In this document: positions 16,255 to 25,277 of the stretch, one piece after another
How the letters are laid out: every line of letters begins with the position of its first letter
Position numbering within the stretch: position 1 is the stretch's first letter
From: Halorubrum coriense DSM 10284
GTDB taxonomy: Archaea; Halobacteriota; Halobacteria; Halobacteriales; Haloferacaceae
Length of the DNA stretch: 37,264 nucleotides
Assembly (NCBI RefSeq): GCF_000337035.1
Contig: NZ_AOJL01000030.1
Span: 1-37,264 of the forward strand
Direction of reading: 5' to 3'
The notes under the pieces: generated by a model
The model's database searches: none
What the model was told of the DNA's origin: nothing
Seen by the model: the letters and a program-made list of their open reading frames with translations, nothing else
Program-made: the position numbers and the translations under genes

Positions 16255-19035
16255 ATGAGCGATCTCGAAGCGGAGTACCGTCTCGACTACTTCGAGGAGG
16301 AGGGGTTCGAGCGCAAGGAGTGTCCCTCCTGTGGCGCGCACTTCTGGACCCGCGACGCCGACCGCGAACTGTGCGGCGAGCCGCCCTGCGAAGACTACAG
16401 CTTCATCGACGACCCGGGCTTCCCGGAGGAGCACTCACTGTCGGAGATGCGCGAGGCGTTCCTCTCCTTCTTCGAGGCCAACGACCACGAGCGGATCGAC
16501 CCGTACCCCGTCGCCGCGAACCGATGGCGGGACGACGTCCTCCTGACGCAGGCGTCGATCTACGACTTCCAGCCGCTCGTCACCTCGGGGCAGACCCCGC
16601 CGCCGGCGAACCCGCTGACGATCTCACAGCCCTGTATCCGGATGCAGGACATCGACAACGTCGGCAAGACCGGTCGGCACACGATGGCGTTCGAGATGAT
16701 GGCCCACCACGCGTTCAACACGCGCGAGGAGGTCGACGAGGACGAGTACGCCTACCACGGCGAGGTGTACTGGAAAGACGAGACGGTCCGGTACTGCGAC
16801 GAGCTGTTCGAGAGCCTCGGCGCGGATCTGGAGGAGATAACCTACATCGAGGACCCGTGGGTCGGCGGCGGCAACGCCGGCCCCGCCATCGAGGTCATCT
16901 ACAAGGGCGCGGAGCTGGCGACGCTCGTCTTCATGTGTATGGAGCAGGACCCCGACGGCGACTACGAGATGAAAGACGGGAACACGTACTCGTTCATGGA
17001 CACGTACATCGTCGACACCGGGTACGGGTTAGAGCGGTGGACCTGGATGAGCCAGGGGACGGCGACCGTGTACGAGGCGGTGTATCCCGACGCGATCGAC
17101 TTCCTGAAGGAGAACGCCGGCGTCGGACACACCGAGGCCGAACGCGAGATCGTCCACCGCGCCGCGAAGCTCTCCGGGCGGCTCGACATCGACGACGTCG
17201 ACGACGTCGAGGCCGCCCGCGGCGAGATCGCCGACCGGCTCGACGTCGACGTCGACCGGCTGCGCGAGCTGGTCGAGCCGCTCGAATCGATCTACGCGAT
17301 CGCCGACCACTCGCGGACGCTCGCGTACATGTTCGGCGACGAGATCGTCCCGTCGAACGTCGGCACGGGCTACCTCGCTCGGATGGTGCTCCGCCGGATG
17401 AAACGCCTCGTCGACGAGGTGGGCGTCGACGCCCCCCTCGACGAACTGGTCGACATGCAGGCCGATCGGCTCGGCTACGAGAACCGGGACACGATCCGCG
17501 AGATCGTCCGCAGCGAGGAGCGGAAGTACGAGCAGACGCTGGAGCGCGGCGCTCGTAAGGTCGAACAGCTCGCCGACGAGTACGCCGGGACGGGCGAGCC
17601 GATCCCGACGGGAGAGCTGCTCGAACTGTACGACTCTCACGGGATCCAGCCCGACATGGTCGCCGACATCGCGGACGAGCGCGGCGCGACCGTCGACGTC
17701 CCCGACGACTTCTACGCGCTCGTCGCCGATCGCCACGAGGAGGACGACGCCGCGACCGGGACCGACGACCGGGACGAGCGGCTCGCCGACCTCCCCGAGA
17801 CGGAGAAGCTGTTCTACGACGACCAGGGACGCACGGAGTTCGAGGCGGTCGTCCTCGACGTGCTGGAGGCCGAGGAGGGGTACGACGTCGTCTTAGACCA
17901 GACGATGTTCTACCCCGAGGGCGGCGGCCAGCCGGCCGACCGGGGACAGCTCACGGTCGGCGAGACCACCGTCGACGTCGAGGACGTTCAGGAGGCCGAC
18001 GGGGTGGTGCTCCACCGCACGGACGCGGACCCGGGCAAAGGCGAATTCGTCCGCGGGCAGGTGGACGGCGACCGCCGCGACCGACTGCGCGCGCACCACA
18101 CCGCGACGCACCTCGTCGGGCACGCCGCCCGCGAGGTGCTCGGCGACCACGTCCGTCAGGCGGGCGCCCAGAAGGGGATCGACTCCTCGCGGCTCGACGT
18201 GCGCCACTTCGAGCGGATCACGCGCGAGGACGTGAAGGCGATCGAGCGCGTCGCGAACGACTTGATCCGCGACGACGTGCCGGTCCGGCAGGAGTGGCCC
18301 GACCGCAACGAGGCGGAGGCCGAACACGGCTTCGACCTGTATCAGGGCGGCGTCCCGCCGGGAACGAACGTCCGGCTGATCCACGTGGGCGACGCCGACG
18401 TTCAGGCCTGCGCGGGGACCCACGTCGGCCGGACCGGCGAGATCGGCGCGGTGAAGGTACTGAAGACGGAGCCGGTTCAGGACGGCGTCGAGCGCATCGT
18501 CTTCGCGGCCGGAGGCGCGGCGGTCGAAGCGACCCAGCGCACCGAGGACGCGCTGTACGACGCGGCCGACGTCTTGGATGTCGACCCGCTCGACGTGCCC
18601 GACACCGCGGAGCGCTTCTTCGAGGAGTGGAAGGCTCGCGGCAAGGAGATCGAGTCGCTCAAAGAGGAGCTCGCGGCCGCGCGCGCCTCCGGCGGCGGCG
18701 ACGCGGAGGAGGTCGAGGTCGCCGGGACGACCGCTGTGGTCCAGCGGCTCGACGGCGACGCCGACGAGCTGCGCGCGACCGCGAACGCACACGTCGACGA
18801 CGGGAAGGTCGCGGTGATCGGCAGCGGCGCGGACGGCTCCGCGAGCTTCGTCGTCGGCGTCCCCGACGGCGTCGACGTGAACGCCGGGCAGGTCGTCTCG
18901 GAGCTCGCCGCGCGCGTCGGCGGCGGCGGCGGCGGGCCGCCGGACTTCGCGCAGGGCGGCGGGCCGGACGCAGACGCGTTAGACGACGCCCTCGACGCGG
19001 CGCCCGACGTTCTCCGCAGCCTTCAGGAGGCCTGA
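16255..19035 (+). CDS. alaS: Alanine--tRNA ligase, archaeal type
   Basis: A 926-aa class II synthetase that charges tRNA-Ala. The archaeal-specific N-terminal cysteine cluster is visible (Cys23-x2-Cys26, Cys40-x4-Cys45). The aminoacylation domain follows (about 60-490), with [20 protein letters not shown], then the editing domain with its zinc ligands His615 and His619 (HTATH) and Cys719 and His723 (CAGTH). A coiled-coil stretch ([20 protein letters not shown]) and the C-terminal DHHA1/C-Ala domain, ending near [15 protein letters not shown], complete it. An open frame continues far upstream of 16255, but the ATG at 16255 starts the archaeal N-terminus and has a promoter-like box. Editing and synthesis sites both appear intact. 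Confidence 0.96.
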   Translation: MSDLEAEYRLDYFEEEGFERKECPSCGAHFWTRDADRELCGEPPCEDYSFIDDPGFPEEHSLSEMREAFLSFFEANDHERIDPYPVAANRWRDDVLLTQASIYDFQPLVTSGQTPPPANPLTISQPCIRMQDIDNVGKTGRHTMAFEMMAHHAFNTREEVDEDEYAYHGEVYWKDETVRYCDELFESLGADLEEITYIEDPWVGGGNAGPAIEVIYKGAELATLVFMCMEQDPDGDYEMKDGNTYSFMDTYIVDTGYGLERWTWMSQGTATVYEAVYPDAIDFLKENAGVGHTEAEREIVHRAAKLSGRLDIDDVDDVEAARGEIADRLDVDVDRLRELVEPLESIYAIADHSRTLAYMFGDEIVPSNVGTGYLARMVLRRMKRLVDEVGVDAPLDELVDMQADRLGYENRDTIREIVRSEERKYEQTLERGARKVEQLADEYAGTGEPIPTGELLELYDSHGIQPDMVADIADERGATVDVPDDFYALVADRHEEDDAATGTDDRDERLADLPETEKLFYDDQGRTEFEAVVLDVLEAEEGYDVVLDQTMFYPEGGGQPADRGQLTVGETTVDVEDVQEADGVVLHRTDADPGKGEFVRGQVDGDRRDRLRAHHTATHLVGHAAREVLGDHVRQAGAQKGIDSSRLDVRHFERITREDVKAIERVANDLIRDDVPVRQEWPDRNEAEAEHGFDLYQGGVPPGTNVRLIHVGDADVQACAGTHVGRTGEIGAVKVLKTEPVQDGVERIVFAAGGAAVEATQRTEDALYDAADVLDVDPLDVPDTAERFFEEWKARGKEIESLKEELAAARASGGGDAEEVEVAGTTAVVQRLDGDADELRATANAHVDDGKVAVIGSGADGSASFVVGVPDGVDVNAGQVVSELAARVGGGGGGPPDFAQGGGPDADALDDALDAAPDVLRSLQEA

Positions 19036-19056
19036 CGAACCCCCCGCGAGTTCACC

Positions 19057-19860
19057 ATGCCCCACGCGACCAACGCCGGGACCGATATCCGGTACGAGGT
19101 GGACGCCCCCGACGCCGGCGACGGCGACGAGGCGGTCGTGTTCTGCGGCGACGTCGGGCTCGGCGCCTGGCAGTTCGGCTGGCAGCACGCCGCGCTCGCC
19201 GGTCCGCACACCGTCATCACGCCGGAGACGCGCGGCGTCGGCCGTTCAGACGCCCCGCCCGGTCCGTACGGGATCGCGGACCTCGCCGCCGACGTCGACG
19301 CGGTGTGCGCGGCAGAGGGGATCCGGAACGCCCACCTCGTCGGCTACGGGCTCGGCGGGATGGTCGCGCTGACGGCCGCGGCGACCTCCTCGCGGCCGGC
19401 GAGCCTCGCCCTGATCGGGACGCCGCCGGCGGGGGACGCCTACAACCCCGCCGGCGTCTGGGCCGACCCGGCCGACCCGGCCGCGGTCGAGGGGTCGCTG
19501 AACGGGCTCCTCTCGGTCGACTTCCGGGAGGCGCACCCGGACGCGCTCTCGCGGATCGCGGAGTGGCGCCTCGCGGAGGACGCCGACCGCGAGACGTACG
19601 CGGCGCACCGCGCCGCGATCGAGGGGTTCGACCTCACCGGCGCCCTCTTCGAGATCACCACGCCGGCGCTCGTCGTCCACGGGACCGACGACGCGGCCTG
19701 CCCGGTCACGGCCGGCGAGACGCTCGCGGAAGGGCTCCCCCGCGGGGAGTTCCACGGCGTCGAGGGGGCCCGCCACCTCGTCGGGGTCGAGGCGTCGGCC
19801 GCGGTCAACGACCTGCTCGTCGGGTGGCTCGCGGAACACGCGAGCGCCGCGTTCGAGTAG
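19057..19860 (+). CDS. Alpha/beta-hydrolase-fold protein lacking the nucleophile serine
   Basis: A 267-aa protein of the alpha/beta hydrolase fold. The oxyanion region (FCGDVGLGAW) and the TRGVGRSDAPPGPY segment (58-71) are typical, as are the acid loop LVVHGTDDAACPV and the catalytic-His region EGARHLVGVE. At the nucleophile elbow, where the family has G-x-S-x-G, this protein reads G96-Y-G98-L-G-G: the Ser position is Gly, codon GGG at 19348-19350. The frame and flanking residues are intact, so this is not a frameshift. It is either not a hydrolase or uses another mechanism. The gene begins 21 bases after alaS and is probably co-transcribed; the reason for that pairing is unknown. Confidence 0.85.
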   Translation: MPHATNAGTDIRYEVDAPDAGDGDEAVVFCGDVGLGAWQFGWQHAALAGPHTVITPETRGVGRSDAPPGPYGIADLAADVDAVCAAEGIRNAHLVGYGLGGMVALTAAATSSRPASLALIGTPPAGDAYNPAGVWADPADPAAVEGSLNGLLSVDFREAHPDALSRIAEWRLAEDADRETYAAHRAAIEGFDLTGALFEITTPALVVHGTDDAACPVTAGETLAEGLPRGEFHGVEGARHLVGVEASAAVNDLLVGWLAEHASAAFE

Positions 19861-19931
19861 CTGCGGCGTCGCTCACCGAGCGACGGGCGAACGTCGCGTC
19901 CGCGTCCACGGTCGCCGTGGCCGGCGTCGCA

Positions 19932-19941
19932 ACCGTTTTGT
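19932..19941 (+). promoter_or_regulatory. Probable TATA box of the amidotransferase gene
   Basis: CCGTTTTGTG lies 24-33 bases before the ATG at 19965, at the end of a GC-rich gap after the hydrolase-fold gene. Position and composition match the other leaderless-type promoters in this window. Confidence 0.45.
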
Positions 19942-19964
19942 GACTCTCGCCGAATCTACACTCG

Positions 19965-20678
19965 ATGACTCGCCTCCGGTTCGCCCTGTTGAACGCCGCC
20001 CACGACGGCGCGAACACCCGTCGGAATTTCCGCCGAGAGATCGACGCCGACCTCGTCGAGTTCGACGCCGTCGCGGGGGACCTCCCGAACCACACCGAGT
20101 TCGACGGCGTCGTGGTGACGGGATCGCGCTCGTCGGTCTACTGGGACGAGGCGTGGATCCCCCCGCTCGTCGACTACGTCGCGGAGGCCGCCGATGCCGG
20201 TGTGCCGGTCCTCGGCGTCTGCTACGGCCATCAGGTGCTCGCGGAGTCCCTCGGCGGCCGCGTCGCCGGGATGGACGGCTTCGAGATCGGCTACAACGAG
20301 ATCCGCCGACTGCGCGACGACCCGCTGTTCGACGGGATCGCCGAGTCGTTCACCGCCTTCACCACCCACGGCGACGCGGTCGTCAAACTCCCGCCCTCCG
20401 CGACGCTGCTCGCGGAGAACGACCGCGGCGTCCACGCCTTCCGCGACGGCCACTGCTGGGGCGTCCAGTTCCACCCCGAGTACGACATCGACACGGCCCG
20501 CGAGGTGACCGACGGCAAGCGGGACCAGATCGGCGACGCCCGCGTGGACGCGGTCCTCGACTCGATCACGCCCGCCGCGTACGACGCCGCCTGCGAGGCG
20601 AAGCAGCTGTTCGAGAACTTCACCGCCTACGCCGAACGGCTCGCCGACGAGGCGGGACAGACCGCCGCGGACGACTGA
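19965..20678 (+). CDS. Class I glutamine amidotransferase, GMP-synthase-like
   Basis: A 237-aa stand-alone GATase1 domain. The catalytic triad is complete: Cys86 in LGVCYGHQ (83-90), His170 and Glu172 in GVQFHPEYD (166-174). The oxyanion glycine region TGSRSSVYWDE (52-62) is also conserved. It should release ammonia from glutamine, or act on a related gamma-glutamyl compound. It resembles the glutaminase domain of GMP synthase, but the TGSR-SSVYWDEAWIPPL form is that of the separate GMP synthase-like GATase group, whose members are often not part of GuaA. No synthetase partner gene is adjacent. It is probably a monocistronic gene with its own promoter. Confidence 0.88.
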   Translation: MTRLRFALLNAAHDGANTRRNFRREIDADLVEFDAVAGDLPNHTEFDGVVVTGSRSSVYWDEAWIPPLVDYVAEAADAGVPVLGVCYGHQVLAESLGGRVAGMDGFEIGYNEIRRLRDDPLFDGIAESFTAFTTHGDAVVKLPPSATLLAENDRGVHAFRDGHCWGVQFHPEYDIDTAREVTDGKRDQIGDARVDAVLDSITPAAYDAACEAKQLFENFTAYAERLADEAGQTAADD

Positions 20679-20793
20679 GCGGATCGCCCGGGGCGACGAG
20701 GGCGTGGCGGCCGCGCCGCTCGACCGTACGACTGACGCGACGAGCGACCGGCCCCGTTCCACGCCGCCCGCCCGCGGCCCCCGGTCGAACACC

Positions 20794-20800
20794 CTTATAC
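20794..20800 (+). promoter_or_regulatory. Probable TATA box of the PINA gene
   Basis: CTTATAC lies 23-29 bases before the ATG at 20823, in an otherwise GC-rich gap. This is one of the best matches to the haloarchaeal TATA consensus in the window and supports a leaderless transcript. Confidence 0.55.
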
Positions 20801-20822
20801 GGTTCCCGTCCCGAACTCGGGT

Positions 20823-22712
20823 ATGAACGTAGTACCGGACACGAGCGCGGTCGTCGACGGCCGCGTGTCCGAACGCGTCGCGGACGGGACCTACGAGTCG
20901 GTCACCGTGTTCGTCCCCGAGGCGGTCGTCGGCGAGCTGGAGTCGCAGGCGAACGACGGGCTCGAATCCGGCTGGGACGGGCTCAGCGAACTCAAGCGGC
21001 TCGCGGACTACGCCGACGACGGAGCGATCGAGCTGCGCTACGTCGGCGAGCGCGCCAGCGGCGACGCCCGCTCGAACGCCCACGAGGGCGACGTGGACGC
21101 GCTGATCCGCGACTTGGCCGCCGATCACGACGCGACGCTGTTGTCCAGCGACGTGGTCCAGGCCGAGGTGGCGCGCGCGAAGGGGCTCGACGTCGAGTAC
21201 GTCGAACCCGTCGCCCGCGGCGTCGTCGACGAGCTCCCGATACAGGACTTCTTCACCGAGGAGACGATGTCGGTCCACCTCAAGACGGGCACCGTCCCGA
21301 AGGCGAAGCGCGGCGCGCTCGGCGAGATGCGCTACGTCGAGATCGCGGACGAGCCCACCGACGAGGCACAGATGCGCGAGTGGGCCAACTCGATCGTCGA
21401 CCTGGCCCGCCAGTCGAACGAGGGATTCATTGAGCTCTCGAACGACGGGATGGACATCGTCCAGTTCCGCAACTATCGGATCGCGGTGGCGCGCCCCCCG
21501 TTCGCCGACGGCATCGAGATCACCGCCGTCCGCCCCATCGCGAAGACGGACCTCGACGACTACGAGTTCGCCGACGAACTGCGCGACCGGTTCGCGGAGC
21601 GGAAGCGCGGCGTGCTCATCTCCGGGTCGCCCGGGGCCGGGAAGTCGACGTTCGCGCAGGCGGTCGCGGAGTTCCTGAACGAAAACGACTACGCGGTGAA
21701 GACGATGGAGAAGCCACGCGACCTTCAGGTCGGTCCGGAGATCACGCAGTACGGGGCGCTCGGCGGCGAGATGGAGAACACCGCCGACTCGCTGCTCCTC
21801 GTTCGGCCCGATTACACCATCTACGACGAGGTCCGGAAGACCGACGACTTCGAGGTGTTCTCCGACATGCGGATGGCCGGCGTCGGGATGGTCGGGGTCG
21901 TCCACGCCTCGCGCGCCATCGACGCGCTCCAGCGGCTCGTCGGCCGAGTCGAGCTCGGAATGATCCCGCAGATCGTCGACACCGTGGTCTACATCGAGGC
22001 CGGCGAGGTCCACACGGTCTACGACGTGACCACCGAAGTGAAGGTCCCCGCCGGGCTCACCGCCGAGGACCTCGCCCGTCCGGTCATCCAGGTGTCGAAC
22101 TTCGAGACCGGTCGGCCGGAGTACGAGATCTACACGTTCAACCGGCAGGTCGTCACGGTCCCGCTGGACGACGAGGGCGGCGAGGCGGACCGCGACTCCG
22201 GCGTCGGCCGCATCGCGAAGAAGGAGATCGAACGCGAGATCCGCTCGGTCGCTCACGGCCACGTCGACGTGGAGCTGAACGGCGACGACGAGGCGGTCGT
22301 CTACGTCACCGAGGGGGACATCGGCACCGTGATCGGGAAGGGTGGCGGTCGCATCGCCGACATCGAGAACCGTCTCGGGATCGACATCGACGTCCGCACG
22401 CACGACGAGAAACCCGGCGGCCCGGGAGGAAGCTCCTCCGGCGGCGCTGCCGGGAACGGCAGCGGCGACGGGCAGGTCGGGGCCGAGCGCGGCACGGTGG
22501 TCGCGCCGGAGATCACCTCGCGGCACGTCGTCATCGACGTCGACGACGGCGTCGGCGAGACGGTCGAGGGGCGCGCCGACGGCGAGTACCTCTTCACCGC
22601 CACCGTCGGTCGCGGCGGCGAGGTCCAGGTCTCCCGCGGCTCCGCCATCGCCGAGGAACTGGAGGACGCGATCGACCGGAACCGGACGGTGACGGTCGTC
22701 CCGGCCCGGTAA
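20823..22712 (+). CDS. PINA: PIN-domain and AAA/PilT-type ATPase with KH domain
   Basis: A 629-aa protein of the archaeal PINA family (PilT N-terminus and ATPase), studied in Sulfolobus as a Holliday-junction branch-migration ATPase working with Hjc and Hjm. Domains: an N-terminal PIN domain with acidic residues Asp6, Glu38/Glu40, Asp90/Asp92 and Asp110; a hexameric ATPase core with Walker A GSPGAGKST (268-276) and DYTIYDEVRKTDD (330-342) as the probable Walker B; a KH domain with VIGKGGGRIADIE (503-515); a Gly/Ser linker (about 531-552); and a small C-terminal beta domain (560-629) of TRAM-like character. The haloarchaeal role in recombination is inferred from the family. PIN nuclease residues appear intact. 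It stands alone between the amidotransferase and citrate synthase genes. Confidence 0.9.
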   Translation: MNVVPDTSAVVDGRVSERVADGTYESVTVFVPEAVVGELESQANDGLESGWDGLSELKRLADYADDGAIELRYVGERASGDARSNAHEGDVDALIRDLAADHDATLLSSDVVQAEVARAKGLDVEYVEPVARGVVDELPIQDFFTEETMSVHLKTGTVPKAKRGALGEMRYVEIADEPTDEAQMREWANSIVDLARQSNEGFIELSNDGMDIVQFRNYRIAVARPPFADGIEITAVRPIAKTDLDDYEFADELRDRFAERKRGVLISGSPGAGKSTFAQAVAEFLNENDYAVKTMEKPRDLQVGPEITQYGALGGEMENTADSLLLVRPDYTIYDEVRKTDDFEVFSDMRMAGVGMVGVVHASRAIDALQRLVGRVELGMIPQIVDTVVYIEAGEVHTVYDVTTEVKVPAGLTAEDLARPVIQVSNFETGRPEYEIYTFNRQVVTVPLDDEGGEADRDSGVGRIAKKEIEREIRSVAHGHVDVELNGDDEAVVYVTEGDIGTVIGKGGGRIADIENRLGIDIDVRTHDEKPGGPGGSSSGGAAGNGSGDGQVGAERGTVVAPEITSRHVVIDVDDGVGETVEGRADGEYLFTATVGRGGEVQVSRGSAIAEELEDAIDRNRTVTVVPAR

Positions 22713-22831
22713 CGCGACGCCGCGCGGCGTCGTCGCCTCCCCGGTCCAGACGTTTCCGAACCCTGTCACGTCGTCGTTCGACGCGGTGACGTACCACGAT
22801 CGACGTACCGTATCCCTCCTGAAAGATAACG

Positions 22832-22840
22832 CTTTTTTGG
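22832..22840 (+). promoter_or_regulatory. Probable TATA box of citrate synthase gene
   Basis: CTTTTTTGG lies 22-30 bases before the ATG at 22862. The preceding bases GAAAGATAACG are AT-rich for this genome and include the position where a TFB recognition element would lie. Confidence 0.5.
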
Positions 22841-22861
22841 TGGTGGTCGGAACGACGTGGT

Positions 22862-24007
22862 ATGACAGATGAGTTAAAACGTGGGCTCGAGGGCGTCCTC
22901 GTCGCGGAGTCGGATCTGAGCTACGTCGACGGCGAGGTCGGCAAGCTCGTCTACCGCGGGTACGACATCGAGGACCTCGCGCGCGGCGCGAGCTACGAGG
23001 AGGTGCTGTACCTCCTGTGGCACGGCTCGCTCCCCACCGCCGCGGAGCTCGACGCGTTCGCCGCCGACCTCGCGGCGGAGCGCGAGGTGGACGACGACGT
23101 CATCGAGACCGTCCGCGCGCTCGCGGACGCCGGCGAGCGCCCGATGGCCGCGCTCCGGACCGCGACGTCGATGCTGTCGGCGTACGACGACGAGGCGGAC
23201 GAGGCCGACGACGGCGAGGCCACCATCCGTCAGGGCCGACGGATCACGGCGAAGATCCCGACGGTCCTCGCCGCGTTCGAGCGCGTCCGACAGGGAGCGG
23301 AGCCGGTCGCGCCGGACCCCGACCTCTCGCACGCCGGGAACTTCCTCTACATGCTCACCGGGACCGAGCCGGACGCCGTCAGCGAGGAGACGTTCGACAT
23401 GGCGCTCACGCTCCACGCCGACCACGGGCTCAACGCCTCCACGTTCACCGCCATGGTGATCGGCTCGACGATGGCCGACGTCTACTCGGGCGTCACCGGC
23501 GGCATCGGCGCGCTCTCCGGTCCCCTTCACGGCGGGGCCAACCAGGACGTGATGGAGGTGCTCCACGAGATCGACGCCTCCTCGAAGGATCCGGTCCAGT
23601 GGGTGAAAGACAAGCGGGACGGCGGCGGACGCATCCCCGGCTTCGGTCACCGCGTCTACAAGGTGAAAGACCCCCGCGCGAACATCCTCGAAGAGAAGCT
23701 CCGCGACCTCGCCGACTCGTCGGGCGACACCAAGTGGTTGGACTACACCACCGCCATCGAGGAGTACCTCACCGATCAGGGCCTCGTCGAGAAGGGGATC
23801 GCACCGAACGTCGACTTCTACTCCGGTTCGGTCTACGACTCGCTCGGCATTCCGGTCGACATGTACACGCCCATCTTCGCGATGAGCCGCGCCGGCGGCT
23901 GGATCGCCCACGTCGCCGAGTATCAGGAGGACAACCGGCTCATCCGCCCGCGCGCCCGGTACACGGGCCCCGAGGACGCCGAGTTCGTCCCGCTCGACGA
24001 GCGATAG
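22862..24007 (+). CDS. gltA: Citrate synthase
   Basis: A 381-aa enzyme condensing acetyl-CoA and oxaloacetate to citrate, the entry step of the TCA cycle. The catalytic residues are visible as His223 (GPLHGGANQD), His263 (GFGHRVYKVKDPR) and Asp318 (NVDFYSG). Length and the N-terminal LSYVDGEVGKLVYRGYDIEDLA (19-40) match the compact type II-like form of archaea and Gram-positive bacteria. The family also includes 2-methylcitrate synthases, and there is no propionate-pathway gene nearby to suggest that activity. An acidic insertion (YDDEADEADDGEA, 108-120) is consistent with a high-salt cytoplasm. It is convergent with the acyl-CoA dehydrogenase gene, with 39 bases between the two stops. Confidence 0.95.
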   Translation: MTDELKRGLEGVLVAESDLSYVDGEVGKLVYRGYDIEDLARGASYEEVLYLLWHGSLPTAAELDAFAADLAAEREVDDDVIETVRALADAGERPMAALRTATSMLSAYDDEADEADDGEATIRQGRRITAKIPTVLAAFERVRQGAEPVAPDPDLSHAGNFLYMLTGTEPDAVSEETFDMALTLHADHGLNASTFTAMVIGSTMADVYSGVTGGIGALSGPLHGGANQDVMEVLHEIDASSKDPVQWVKDKRDGGGRIPGFGHRVYKVKDPRANILEEKLRDLADSSGDTKWLDYTTAIEEYLTDQGLVEKGIAPNVDFYSGSVYDSLGIPVDMYTPIFAMSRAGGWIAHVAEYQEDNRLIRPRARYTGPEDAEFVPLDER

Positions 24008-24046
24008 GGAGCGACGCCCTCGATTCTCCTCGCGACCGCACCCTCC

Positions 24047-25210
24047 TCACTCGAACGCCGCGATACCGGTCAGGTCCTCGCCGAGCACCAGCGTGTGGAT
24101 GTCGTGGGTGCCCTCGTAGGTGTAGACGGTCTCGAAGTTCGCCATGTGTCGCATCGGCGAGTAGTCGGTGGTGATCCCGTTGCCGCCGAGCATCTCGCGG
24201 GCGACCCGGGACTGGTCGCGCGCCATCCGGACGTTGTTGCGCTTCGCCATCGAGACGTGTTGGGGCGTGAGATCCCCGCGCTCTTTCAGTTCGGCGAGCC
24301 GGTGGGCGAGCAGTTGGCTGGTCGTGATCTCCGTCGCCATCTCCGCGAGCTTCTCCTGTTGGAGCTGGAACCGCGCGATCGGGCCGCCGAACTGGTCGCG
24401 GTCGAGCGCGTACTCGCGAGCCTGCTCGAAACAGTCGCGGGCCGCGCCGACCGCGCCCCACGCGATCCCGTATCGCGCCTGCGTGAGACACGACAGCGGC
24501 CCCTTCATGCCGCTCACACCGGGGAGGACGTTCTCCTCCGGAACGGAGACGTTCTGGAGGCTGATCTCGCCGGTTATCGACGCCCGCAGCGAGAGCTTGT
24601 CGTCGATCTCGTTGGTGGTGACGCCGTCGCGGTCGGTCTCGACGAGGAACCCGCGGACCGGCCGTCCCTCGGCGGAGGTGTCGCGCGCCCAGACGACCGC
24701 CACGTCCGCGATGGGCGCGTTCGTGATCCACGTCTTCGAGCCGTCGAGCACGTACCCGTCGCCGTCGCGCTCCGCCCGCGTCTCCATCGCCGACGGGTCC
24801 GAGCCGTGGTCGGGCTCCGTCAGCCCGAAGCAGCCGACCGCCTCTCCGGAGCCGAGGTCCGGCAGCCAGCGCTCCTTCTGTTCGTCGCTCCCGTACGCGT
24901 GGATAGGGTACATCACGAGCGCCCCCTGGACGCTGGCCATCGACCGGAGCCCGGAGTCGCACGCCTCCAGCTCCTGCATCAACAGCCCGTAGGCGGTCTC
25001 GGAGACGTCGGGTAACCCGTACCCGTCGAGGTTCGACCCGTAGAAGCCGAGCTCGCCCATCTCTTCTATCAGGTCGGTCGGGAACGTCCCCGCCTGAAAG
25101 TGGTCGCCGATGTCCGGGCGAACCTGTTCGTCGACGAACCGGCGGGCCGTGTCGCGGATCAGCCGCTCCTCCTCGCCGAGGTCGGCCTCTAATCCGACAT
25201 AATCGAGCAT
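24047..25210 (-). CDS. Acyl-CoA dehydrogenase, glutaryl-CoA dehydrogenase type
   Basis: A 387-aa FAD enzyme. It matches the glutaryl-CoA dehydrogenase group throughout: LRSMASVQGALVMYPI (88-103), GCFGLTEPDHGSDPSAMETRA (126-146), ARYGIAWGAVGAA (245-257), and TYEGTHDIHTLVLG (364-377) with the catalytic base Glu366. Arg89 occupies the position of the Arg that binds the glutaryl carboxylate in the human enzyme. The expected reaction is oxidation and decarboxylation of glutaryl-CoA to crotonyl-CoA in Lys or Trp breakdown, although a non-decarboxylating variant cannot be excluded. No other pathway gene is adjacent. The ATG at 25210 fits the family N-terminus; TTTTTG at 25235-25240 is a likely TATA box. 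The frame is open upstream but overlaps the next gene. Confidence 0.9.
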   Translation of the reverse strand: MLDYVGLEADLGEEERLIRDTARRFVDEQVRPDIGDHFQAGTFPTDLIEEMGELGFYGSNLDGYGLPDVSETAYGLLMQELEACDSGLRSMASVQGALVMYPIHAYGSDEQKERWLPDLGSGEAVGCFGLTEPDHGSDPSAMETRAERDGDGYVLDGSKTWITNAPIADVAVVWARDTSAEGRPVRGFLVETDRDGVTTNEIDDKLSLRASITGEISLQNVSVPEENVLPGVSGMKGPLSCLTQARYGIAWGAVGAARDCFEQAREYALDRDQFGGPIARFQLQQEKLAEMATEITTSQLLAHRLAELKERGDLTPQHVSMAKRNNVRMARDQSRVAREMLGGNGITTDYSPMRHMANFETVYTYEGTHDIHTLVLGEDLTGIAAFE

Positions 25211-25277
25211 GAACGACACTGCGTCTCGCGCCGGCAAAAACCGTTCGGCCGGCGCCGGCCACCCGCTCCCGCCCGCC

